The notes under the pieces were generated by a model. It had not been told where the DNA came from, searched no databases, and worked only from the letters and a program-made list of their open reading frames with translations. A stretch of DNA of 64,000 nt. Source: Stenogyne calaminthoides (taxonomy: Eukaryota; Streptophyta; Magnoliopsida; Lamiales; Lamiaceae). The DNA is taken from positions 9,598,418 through 9,662,417 of the forward strand of contig JBBCBC010000026.1 of the NCBI GenBank assembly GCA_037126765.1. The letters run 5' to 3'. The translations under genes were made by a program, and so were the position numbers. This document shows positions 12,601-21,599 of this stretch, one piece after another (positions within the stretch are counted from its first letter, which is position 1; every line of letters begins with the position of its first letter).

Positions 12601-12910
12601 TCTCTTGGTTTTCAAGAAACATACATCGGTTGTGACATCTACTATCGAAGCGAGAATATATGGCTGCAGGAAGTCGTTGTTCCCAACTACTCGCTAAGTC
12701 GCCGGTGAGGGATTACAACATCGTAGCTAAGAACGTACCTATATTCTGTGACAGTAATAGTGCTCTTACAATCACTCAGAATCCTGTTCTACGTACAAGA
12801 TGCAAGCATGTGGATGTCAGACACCATTTTATCAGAGATCACGTTGAAAAGAAGAATATCGGGATGGAAAAGATCCATACCGACAAGCGTAAAAGTCGAT
12901 ATCTTAACTA
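9643..12910 (+). pseudogene. pol: E2 pol remnant: protease, integrase, RT, RNase H
   Basis: Domains in order: aspartic protease (WYIDSGCSRHMT, Asp codon at 9703); a stop at 9961; pre-integrase with the zinc histidines LWHKRLSHLNF at about 10080-10110; integrase core 10230-10640 (HIDLFGPVTP, RSDKGTEF, NGVAERRN); Copia RT 11452-12080 (TKWVF, QMDVKSAFLNG, LYGLKQAPRAWYD); RNase H and tail 12225-12910. The RT YVDD box reads FVGD at about 12033-12044, losing one catalytic Asp. At least six frame changes and several stops are present. It would have copied element RNA and integrated the cDNA; it is inactive now. Confidence 0.85.
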
Positions 12911-15191
12911 AAAACCGCTAGCCGAGATCGATTCGAGAGAGTTATGCAACGAAGCTAGGGCTTCGGATCTTGGAGAAAATGCACGAGATATGGTTGAAGG
13001 ATCGATCTCCGTAACCGATTGGGTTAAAAGACTAACCAAGTTAAGTGGAATCGGTTGAGTTAGGAATCTCAACCCGATCGATGACTGAGACGAGGAGCCG
13101 ATCCGAAGTTCGGATAAGGAGCAGATCAGAAAGTCAGATAAGTAGCCGATCTGAAGTTCAGACAAGGAGCATATCAGTTCAAGACATATCAGATTAAGGG
13201 GGAACTGATCAGATTGGTGTATCACTTTATAAGTCGATTAAGCTACAGTCAACAAGCAAGTCAAAGTAAAGCTACAGATTGCATAAGTCAGAAGAAGCAA
13301 CACAACAATGAAATAACAGAATTTTTCATTAATAAAGACCCGGAGGTCAGATTTACAAGTTACAAGTGATATCACAAGATACAAGTGCTACAAGCTATCT
13401 TCAAGTGGTATTACAAGTACAAGAAGACCCGGAGGTCGCTACATAAACCATAAGCCCTAAGCCAACCCTAGGTAGGGAAGAAGAGAGAGAGTTCAAGGTA
13501 TGATGCTCTCATTTTCCCTCGATCCTAAGAAGGGGCGTCAGAGAGGCCTCGAGAATCCTGAGCTAATCTCAAAAGCTTCGGAGTGAGGAGCGAGAGAGGC
13601 TTTGAAGGATGTCAAGCCAGAGCCCTCGGGACGTGAAATCAACGGGCTCTCCAAATTGTTAAATGGGGGCAAGGATTACAAGGTTTTGGTCACAAGGACC
13701 AAACGGACACTTGTGGTCAAGATGCAAAAAATTGAGTTTGATATATGAAGATCAGCTGTTGACTAATGCAGACCATATACCAAACTCATGTTTTGTTTCA
13801 GACTGAGTCTGTTGATGCTAATTCCGTCATCTCGATAGGCGCACAAGGTGCATACGATTAGGAGAAGTGCCTTCTCATTTGCCTTAGCAGATCCACTCCA
13901 TGGTGGTAAAGAAGGTTATCATTGATCGTATGTGAAATCTTAGATGACGACGAAAGCAGTGTGAAGGAACACACTGATTTGAGAAGCTGAATTCATTGGA
14001 AAAGGGTTAAAGGTTCCCACCGGAAATAAGGAACTCATCGGAAAAGCATGAAGTATATGCTAAAGAATATGAATGGTTTATGTTATGTTGTTTGCCTAAA
14101 CACCCCAGGCTAATTTATAGAAGGAAATTAGGGGTATAAATGCAAATTTATTTTCTCAGAAGACCTTAAGAGAAATTTGCATCGACAACGCGTAAGGAAC
14201 ACGCGACTAATGGTTGGATGAGTTAACGGTGTGATTAATCACAGCGTATCTATGCCATTATTACGAAATGTCAATCGCGCCGATTTGGGAATCGAGACGA
14301 CTTTTGGACTCCCCAAAGTAAAAGTTTTGGCGGGAGTTGACTTCAGTAAATACGGGCTGATTAGAAGAAGATTGAAGGATGAAGTGTATCAGATAAGTGC
14401 ATCAGAAAAGTGTATCAGATAAGTGGATCAGATAAGTAACGAAGTGTTTCAAGCAAGAATCTGATCAGATGAGTGAGATATTGTTGGGAAATGCTTAAGG
14501 CTACCATCAGTAAAGTCAACAAGTACCAGATCAGATCACAAGTGGTAACTGGTTGATTACAATATCAATCAGTCAGATACGTTCTCTTATTTATCCCTTT
14601 CTGAATACCTTACATGCGTTATTTAAATAAAATGTTTTACTCTGTTCATGACGCATGCTCTGCAAAACTTTTAATGCGGACTTGGAAATGTGTTTTTAAT
14701 GCATTTTATTGCGAATTTTCGAGTCCGAAATACGAGAAGACTACTTTTCTCAACCGTGCGATCAAAATACTTTTTGGCCGACTAATCTCAGCCACTGATT
14801 TCAAAACACGGATACTTGAGTACTTTGGAAAGTTGTGCAAAAAGGTTTTCCCTCGTATTCTATAAAATCCAAATCTTTTCAGAAAACCTCTTTCCACTAC
14901 TTCGTCTTCTCAAAGTTCTTAAAAGATCAAATTCTTTCAAAAAACCTTCAGAGAATTACTTTCAAGATCAATTGATTCTACTCTTCCGATTTCTAAATCT
15001 TTCGAATCAATTTCTTGTAATTTCTTGTTTAATTAATTGCATGATCTCAATTTCTCTCTGGTACCTAGGTTTACAAATCGTGATGATATATTTCAGTAAT
15101 TTTTATTAGATCTAAACGCTTATTTGCTAAATTGATGCTAAAATTACTAGTTTGACTGAATTTATTGAAATGTCTTACTCAAACTAAACAT
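12911..15191 (+). other. E2 post-pol region
   Basis: The first about 290 bp parallel the E3 post-pol spacer, including the purine tract AAGGGGGAACTGATC at about 13197. The segment 13205-14470 has no counterpart in E3 and no recognisable gene; it repeats ACCCGGAGGTC at about 13339 and 13430. From 14482 (TGTTGGGAAATGC) to 15185 it is homologous to 34375-35150 of E3, the region just upstream of the envelope-like ORF, including a TATA box. The homology stops at the family-N insertion. Confidence 0.65.
14861..14866 (+). promoter_or_regulatory. Candidate internal TATA box upstream of the lost envelope-like ORF
   Basis: TATAAA in the context TTCCCTCGTATTCTATAAAATCC aligns with TTCCCTCGCACTATATAG in E3 (34765). 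Both lie several hundred bases upstream of the envelope-like ORF position. Confidence 0.4.
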
Positions 15192-16939
15192 TGTTGGGAT
15201 ATTTTAGTTTTGATGAATTATGCCAAAACATTATTAACTTGTGTTATTCAAGCTAATTTACAGATAACAAGTTAAGGGGGAACAAAAGAACAAATTGAGG
15301 GGGAACTCACGAAATCAGAAGAAGAAGAAGATCGAGATCAGACGAGGCTACAGACGAGAATGATCGAGATTAGATGAGTTAGATGAGTTCTAGAATCAAC
15401 TGATGAGCTGTGCAAAATCAGAAGTGAAGAAAAGCTAAAGCCAGCAAATCAGAAGAGAAGGTTACAGATTAGAAGATGAGCAGATGGGACTGATCAAGAT
15501 CAGACGTGATCGAGATCAGATATGAAGATGAGCAGATGAGACTGATCGAGATCAGACATGATCGAGATCAGATATGATAAACTGATATACTAATCGATGT
15601 CTTCGACCGATCTTTATCTTGATATGTTGATCGAAGATATGTTGATCGATCACCGAATTTGATCGGATCGCAAGAAGAAATCGATAGCCTTAGTCAATGT
15701 GACCGAGGGTCGGGATGTCCGGATTCAGGAATCGAACTCGAAGAAGCCCGAAAGTGTCAAGATGCCCGATCGGATAAGGTCCGGCCAAGAGAAGTCTCAT
15801 CAATCAAGAACTCGCGACTCAAGAAGTTCTTCAAGAACTTGAAGGCTCGGATAACTCAAGGCTCGATAACTCAAGGCTCAGATAACTCGAGATAACGAAG
15901 GTTCAGATATTCAGATAACTCGAAGGCTCGGGATAGCTCGGGATAAAATCAAGGCTCCGAAGATCTCAGTCTCAAAAGAAACTAAAGAATATAGCCGTTA
16001 GATTCAGCTGACGTGGACCAATGAGAGGAAGACGACAAGCCTGAAAAAGCTGCAAAAAGCCACAGAGTAGTGTGGATTTGAATGTGATTCTCTCCAATGG
16101 TAACATTCAAATCCACACTATAAATACAAGTTCTTCCTTCATTATCAGTGGTGGATGCGTGAGGAAAGTGTGTGAAAAAGACCATCGATGCTACAGAGCT
16201 AAGAAGATATGGGTTCAAGTAGTTCCCAGCCAAGGTCGTGTGCCAGATGATGCGAGTCCTGAAATATGGCCTGATTGTAGCACGGTTAAGGCATTCATCA
16301 CAACTACAGAGCCAAATCATCGAGCATCTCCACCATAGAACACAGAGCGAGAGATACACGCATATATTCAAGAGTGTTCTACCCTAGATCTAAGCACAAA
16401 TGCTATATCCTAAGCTTAGAGAGATTTTCCCATCCTTAGCATTGAGGCTAAACAAATGTAAGGGAAATTCTCAAACTAGTTGGAAACCAAACAAACCTTA
16501 CCCAAATCAGTTTGATAAGATAAGTTTGTAGGTGAGTGTGAACTCGGTAAACATCTAGCAATCCTGCAAGGGAGGGTAGGCAATCCCGTGAGGGTGATAA
16601 GTCCCGTTTGAGTGCGAACTCGGTAAACATCTCGGCCATCTCGTGAGGGATATAAGTCCCGCAGGTTAAGTTCGGTTAAGGTTCCCCTGTGTTAAGGAAA
16701 GAGTGGACGTAAGACGGGTTTCGTATGAACCACTATAAAATCTTGTGTGTTCTTTACTGCTTTATGTTTATACTTATCATATGCATTCGATTATAAGTAA
16801 AACAATACACATCGTTCTTAAAAGCAAAAATTTGGAATCACTCTGCCCTCCCCTCACCCCTGTTTTATATGCATCACTTGACACAAAGTCTTCCGCACGC
16901 GCAAAATGGGTTTTTATCCACCAAAAATCGGGACCATCA
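15192..16939 (+). repeat. Family-N LTR 1 in E2
   Basis: TG...CA ends. It contains, in order, AGGGGGAAC repeats near the start, CAGATGAG-type word arrays, a perfect 18-bp inverted repeat at the TATA box (16068-16127), and a two-unit about 56-bp repeat (AACTCGGTAAACATCT) in the transcribed part. Compare with 17178, 30347 and 32005. Confidence 0.88.
16068..16127 (+). promoter_or_regulatory. Hairpin-TATA promoter module of the family-N LTR
   Basis: TAGTGTGGATTTGAATGT (16068-16085) and its exact reverse complement (16103-16120) flank a 17-base spacer. The TATA box CTATAAATAC begins within the right arm at 16118. The module recurs at 18051-18103, 30962-31014 and 32900-32952 with one mismatch in the left arm. 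Confidence 0.75.
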
Positions 16940-16941
16940 AT

Positions 16942-17048
16942 TGGTATCAGAGCTGGAGCTCAAAAGATCACCTTTTCAATGTGATCGCCTGAGTTGATCT
17001 ATTTTTAAAACCCATCTCTGATCTGATACCAACAAGTGGTATCAGAGC
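16942..17048 (+). promoter_or_regulatory. Duplicated primer binding site of family N
   Basis: TGGTATCAGAGC occurs at 16942-16953 and again at 17037-17048, each followed by TGGAG. The intervening about 95 bp looks like a tandem duplication of the leader. Only the first copy sits next to the LTR. Confidence 0.75.
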
Positions 17049-17163
17049 TGGAGTTCTAAAGTTCACTGATTTCAAAGTGAACAACTGAACAGATCCATTT
17101 TTTTTAAACAAAAACCCGATCTCTGTATAAATGCATATATTCTAATGTTTTGGCGTCATTATC

Positions 17164-17177
17164 AAAAAGGGGGAAAT
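17164..17177 (+). promoter_or_regulatory. Polypurine tract of the family-N element in E2
   Basis: AAAAAGGGGGAAAT directly precedes the second LTR (TGTTGGGATATT at 17178). The same tract precedes the N LTR at 32005, and a close variant (AAAAAGAGGGAAAT) precedes E3's 3' LTR. Confidence 0.8.
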
Positions 17178-19137
17178 TGTTGGGATATTTTAGTTTTGAT
17201 GAATTATGGCAAAACATTATTAACTTGTGTTATTCAAGCTATTTTACAGATAACAAGTTAAGGGGGAACGAAAGAACAAATTGAGGGGGAACTCACGAAA
17301 TCAGAAGAAGAAGATCGAGATCAGACGAGGCTGCAGACGAGAATGATCGAGATCAGATGAGTTAGATGAGTTCTGGAATCAACGGTGAGCTGTGCAAAAT
17401 CAGAAGTGAAGAAAAGATAAAGCCAGCAAATCAGAAGAGAAGGTTGCAGATCAGAAGATGAGCAGATGAGACTGGTCAAGATCAGACGTGATCGAGATCA
17501 GATATGAAGATGAACAGATGAGACTGATCGAGATCAGACGTGATCCAGATCAGATATGATAAACTGATATGCTAATCTGATGTACTGACCTGATGCTATC
17601 TTGATATGTTGATCTGAAGATATGTTGATCCGATCGATGAGCCGATCGATCAAAAGAAGAAATCGATAGCTCGAGTCAATGTGACTCGAGGTCGGGATGT
17701 TCGAACCAGAGAATCGAACTCATTAAGCCCGAGTGTCAAGATATGCGGATCGATAAGGTCCGGCCAAGAGAAGTTCATTTGAATCAAGAACCCGAGACTC
17801 AATGAAGTTCTTCAAGAAACACGAAGGCTCGAGATAACTGAAGGCTCGGATAACTTCGAGATAACTGAAGGTTCAGACAAATTTCAGATAACTCAAGGCT
17901 CGGGATAGCTCAGATAACTCAAGGCTCGGATAGAATCAAGATCCCGAGTCTCGTAAGAAATCAAGAATATAGCCATTAGATTCAAATTTGCCGTGGACCA
18001 ATGAGAGGAAGACGACAAGCCCGAAAAATGCCGCAAAAAAGTTATTAGAGTAGTATGGATTTGAATGTGATTCTCTCCAACGGTAACATTCAAATCCACA
18101 CTATAAATACAAGTTCTTCCTTCATTATCAGTGGTGGATGCGTGAGGAAAGTGTCTGAAAAACACCATCGATGCTACAGAGCTAAGAAGATATGGGTTCC
18201 AGTAGTTCCCAGCCAAGGTCGTGTGCCAGATGATGTGAGTCCTGAAATATGGCCCGACAGAGTACGGCTAAGGCATTCAACACAACTACAGAGCCAAATC
18301 ATCGAGCATCTCCACCATAGAACACAGAGCGAGAGATACACGCATATATTCAAGAGTGTTCTACCCTAGATCTAAGCACCAATGCTATATCCTAAGCTTA
18401 GAGAGATTTTCCCATCCTTAGCATTGAGGTTAAACAAATGTAAGGGAAAATCTCAAACTAGTTGGAAACCAAACAAACCTTACCCAAATCAGTTTGATAA
18501 GATAAGTTTGTAGGTGAGTGTGAACTCGGTAAACATCTAGCAATCCTGCAAGGGAGGGTAGGCAATCCCGTGACGGTGATAAGTCCCGTTTGAGTGCGAA
18601 CTCGGTAAACATCTCGGCCATCTCGTGAGGGATATAAGTCCCGCAGGTTAAGTTCGGTTAAGTTCGGTTAAGGTTCCCCTGTGTTAAGGGAAGAGTGGTC
18701 GTAAGACGGGTTTCGTCTGAACCACTATAAAAAGTCTTGTGTGCATTTACGTGCTTTCTTATTGCTTTACACTATTCACACTACTGAGTTTAAAACTGCA
18801 TACATATTCTAAGTTAAGCTCAGTCTGCACTAAGCAACTGATCTGATCAGGTTGACACCTTAGTCAGCTGGTTGAAAACTGACTTAAGAATCTGAATTGA
18901 TAAAACTGGTTTTTCACACGGGTTAAAACAAGCTTCCGCACTCTCAGTTAGACTGATAGATATCAAACTGATCTGCCCTCAGGCACTCAGTAAGATTGAA
19001 CATCAGTTCCTACTGACTCACTAGCACTCTGATCAGGCAATCTGCAAATCACACCTGATCCGCACAAAAAGTTTTAGAAGTATATTCACCCCTCCCCTCT
19101 AGACTTCTACCCTCACAAAACCCGTTCGGGACCTACA
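17178..19137 (+). repeat. Chimeric LTR: family N on the left, E2 on the right
   Basis: Bases 17178 to about 18732 match family-N LTRs, including the hairpin-TATA at 18051. From about 18733 (AGTCTTGTGTGCATTTACG) to 19137 the sequence matches the last 404 bp of the E2 5' LTR and ends in E2's terminus and TSD. The switch falls inside GAACCACTATAAAA, which both families share. LTR 1 of the same N element instead continues as TTCTTTACTGC after this point, so the junction arose after insertion. Confidence 0.88.
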
Positions 19138-19142
19138 AACAT

Positions 19143-19261
19143 ATATAACATTCATTCATATTTAATGCAACAGTGATTAAATAATTTATTTCAGTAAATA
19201 AATAAGAAACTTCAGTTTGGTTATACAAAGTAAAAGCATACTTTTCAGTATAACCCCAACA
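19143..19261 (-). repeat. E1 5' LTR, outer 119 bp beyond the E2 insertion
   Basis: On the minus strand this begins TGTTGGGGTTATACTG at 19261 and reaches the E2 TSD. It is the start of the E1 LTR, separated from the rest (3986-5615) by E2. The next five bases, AGTAC (19262-19266), should be one copy of the E1 TSD; the other copy lies off the window. Confidence 0.7.
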
Positions 19262-20315
19262 AGTACATGTGCATGGTAGTTGATACAAGAATATGATTCA
19301 TTCCTCAATGTAGATTTAGAGAGAATACACATCTTCTCATCATAATTGGATCAAAGTCATCGGCCAATGCACGTCAACTTAGACTTTGTGAGTAAGTGTG
19401 ACATAAGTGATCAATTAGTGATTAGAAATAAATTGAGTAAGTTATTTGAATAGACACTTCATTGTGTTCAAGACTTAATCGAGTATTAGCGAATAAAAGG
19501 AGAAAATCATAATAGCCCATGTTTCAGTTACAGGTAGTTGCACATTTCCTCGCAACGTACTTCATATATTGAGAATGTCTGATTTATTGTCTGGGGTTCA
19601 ATTAAGACAGTTAGTTTGACTAATCACTCGATATATGAGGGCCTATGGGTCACACAACAAGTAACAGTTGTTTACTAATTATAGTTGGTTGATTAAATAT
19701 TATATTGGATATTAATATTTAATTTATGGTGAATAATAATAATTATATTTAGAATTAATTATTATTACTATTTAATTAAATTAGATTTAATTAAATAGAA
19801 TTCCTTATAATAATATATGAAATATTATTATTATAGGATTTAATATACATGGAATCGAATCCGTAGAGATTTGATATACATTGAATCAAATCCGTAGAGA
19901 TTTGATATACATGGAATTAAATCCTTAGAGATTTTATATGTGGGAAATAAATCTAAGAGATTTATTTTATTAGGATTTTTCCAAATAAAGGTTAGCTTAA
20001 GATTTAAGCTGGGCCTCTCCTATATATATGAGCTCTTGGGAATTCATAATACGTGAGTTCATATTTTCTCCATAAAATCTCTAAGTTAGAATTTTCCTAG
20101 CAAATTCATCTCGGGAATTCAACGCTGGCAGATCTGTGCAAATTAGTAAACGACTGTTATGTGGATACCATAGTTGAGGAATCCGTGTACAATTCGTTGA
20201 AGAATTTCATTTACGTTTACTCATATTTAATTATGCAATTAATTGTTCGTTGTTGGTGAACTGTTTATTTCCGCTGCGCATGTATTACGTGTTTACGTGC
20301 CTCTAAATTCCAACA
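19262..20315 (+). repeat. LTR (partial) of another Copia-like element, plus orientation
   Basis: It ends CTCTAAATTCCAACA at 20315 and has a TATA box (CTATATATATGAGC, 20020-20029) at the right place for a plus-oriented LTR. About 31-bp repeats of GTAGAGATTTGATATACATG occupy 19848-19975. No primer site or gag follows; instead a different element's pol begins at 20316. It is therefore the 3' end of an LTR inserted into that pol, with its left part cut off by E1. Confidence 0.6.
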
Positions 20316-21236
20316 GTTCGCACGCCTAACTCTATCTTTCTTAGCCAACATAAGTACATCCATGATCTTCTCGCGAAAACTAACATGCTAGGTGCCAAGG
20401 AGGTCTCCACCCCTCTCTCTTCCTCGTCTTCCTTAACTCTAAACGATGGGTCCACCAAAACCGATGAACGTGAGTATCGCCAAATAGTAGGTGGCCTTAA
20501 ATACCTCTCATTAACTCGCCCCGACATCTCCTTTGCTGTAAAAAACTCTCTCAGTTCATGCATCGTCCCACCGTCACTCATCTCACGGCTGTTAAGCGTG
20601 TCCATTGTTATCTCAAGTTCACTATTTTTCATGGTCTTCTCCTTTGTCCTAGCTACTCTCTACCTCTCACCACTTTTTCGGCTCTGATTGGGCGGGTAAT
20701 CAAGATGATCACACCTCCACCTCTGCTTATATCGTTTATCTCGGCAGCTGCCCAATTTATTGGTCCTCAAAGAAGCAACGTACATTAGCTAGCTCGTCCA
20801 CTGAGGCTGAATACCGGTCACTTGCCACTTGCTCCACTGAGATACTCTGGTTACAAAATCTCTTATCTGAATTTCGTGTCTCTCTTCCCTCACCCCTACT
20901 CTTTTATGTGATAACCTAGCTACTACCTACCTGTGTGTCAACCCTGTTTTCCACTCTCGTATGAAGCATATAGCCATTGATTATCATTTTGTTCGAAGTC
21001 ACGTTTCATCTGGCTCTTTTCGTGTCTTTTATATCTCCACCCATGATCAGCTTGCTGACATTCTCACTAAATCACTCTCATCACCTAAGTTCAATGTGTT
21101 TCGTTCCAAGATTGGTGTCTCCAACAGATCCTCCATCTTGTGGAGGCCTATTAGAGATGTTGATACTATGGAAACAAAATGGAAGATTGGAATAAAAGAT
21201 TCTGGAAATCCACGCCTATTGAAGTCAAGATATTGA
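20316..21236 (+). pseudogene. pol: Copia pol 3' fragment (RT end and RNase H)
   Basis: The plus strand encodes the end of a Copia RT (SQHKYIHDLLAKTNMLGAKEVSTPLS, then YRQIVGGLKYLSLTRPDISFAV) and RNase H (YWSSKKQRTLASSSTEAEY, MKHIAIDYHFVRSHV, HDQLADILTKSLS). Frameshifts near 20560 and 20700 and a stop near 20920 break it. The short LTR downstream and the RNase H style suggest an Ale-type lineage (inference). Its 5' part is cut off at 20315 by the LTR insertion; the upstream half should lie left of the window. Confidence 0.8.
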
Positions 21237-21273
21237 GAATATTCTTTAGATATTTTTTCTTAATTGTATGATT

Positions 21274-21405
21274 TGTTACGATATTATTTCCTTGTATATG
21301 CTAGGAAGATTAGGTGTAGATTCTGTAAAGATATGCCTCTGGGTTGTATATATACATGTACCACTGAATGAATAAAATTGTGCATTCAAATATATCATTT
21401 CTACA
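21274..21405 (+). repeat. Short Copia LTR (132 bp) after the pol fragment
   Basis: TGTTACGATATTATTTCC to CATTTCTACA, with a TATA-like stretch (TATATATACATG) and an AATAAA at 21371. Size and position fit the 3' LTR of the pol fragment ending at 21236. The last bases, CTACAAGAA (21401-21409), also resemble a CACTA tip, so the exact right end is uncertain. Confidence 0.6.
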
Positions 21406-21599
21406 AGAACTAGATAGTCATCGCCTAATCAATCAGAACCAACAATTATTTCATCCAGAAAGACAGATATTTCCAAATTGTTGCACTATTGAAACCTTAT
21501 TCGTTTTCAGTTGTTGGGTAGAGTATAATTTTAAAATAAAAGTTCAAGGAAAAATTAAATTATACCCGAAAAGTTTACCTATTTAAAATAGTCCAGGAA

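Larger units (their letters stand above)
15192..18732 (+). mobile_element. Family-N non-autonomous LTR element inside E2 (right end missing)
   Basis: LTR 1 is 15192-16939 (1,748 bp, TGTTGGGATATT to GGGACCATCA). The internal region is 16940-17177 (238 bp), with a Met-type PBS, a second PBS copy and the PPT AAAAAGGGGGAAAT. The second LTR starts at 17178. There is no ORF. The second LTR follows family-N sequence only to about 18719-18732 and then continues as the E2 LTR. AACAT (15187-15191) precedes it; its right TSD copy is not present as such. The PPT, PBS and LTR tips match the Sirevirus pattern, so E2/E3-like elements probably mobilised it in trans (inference). Confidence 0.85.
5616..19137 (+). 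mobile_element. E2: Sirevirus-like Copia retrotransposon with a recombinant 3' end
   Basis: The ends are TGTTGGGAAATC at 5616 and GGGACCTACA at 19137, flanked by the 5-bp TSD AACAT (5611-5615 and 19138-19142). The order is 5' LTR, Met-type PBS, gag, protease, integrase, RT, RNase H, a long post-pol region, a family-N element, and the last 405 bp of the 3' LTR. E3 has the same architecture plus an envelope-like region that E2 lacks. The CCCCTCTAGACTTCTACCC block near the LTR end and the AGTGGTATC primer site are typical of Sireviruses. All ORFs are broken, although some breaks may be sequence errors (see findings). Confidence 0.9.
293..19261 (-). mobile_element. E1: minus-strand Ty1/Copia retrotransposon, split by E2
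   Basis: Copia gag and pol lie on the minus strand at 293-2622, followed at higher coordinates by a leader and the 5' LTR. E2 is inserted in that LTR: bases 5611-5615 and 19138-19142 are both AACAT, and the LTR resumes at 19143 and starts (read on minus) TGTTGGGGTTATAC at 19261. The 3' half of pol (RT, RNase H) and the 3' LTR are not in the window. The identity is clear from gag, protease and integrase. The lineage (Tork/TAR-like) is an inference from LTR style only. Confidence 0.75.

Noticed and set aside
15982..16371. Conserved ORFs on both strands inside family-N LTRs (also 17893, 18055, 30954, 32892)
   Set aside because: They recur because the LTR is repeated. The frame crosses the hairpin-TATA promoter and has no protein-like features, so conservation reflects recent copying, not coding.
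15192..19137. Independent chimeric element with its own AACAT duplications
   Set aside because: Its two LTRs have different 3' ends (N type at 16939, E2 type at 19137), which a single insertion event cannot produce.
21399..21412. Left CACTA tip of C1 at CTACAAGAACTA
   Set aside because: It matches only nine bases, overlaps the better-supported end of a Copia LTR (21405), and the 3-bp duplications do not agree, so I left it as a candidate only.
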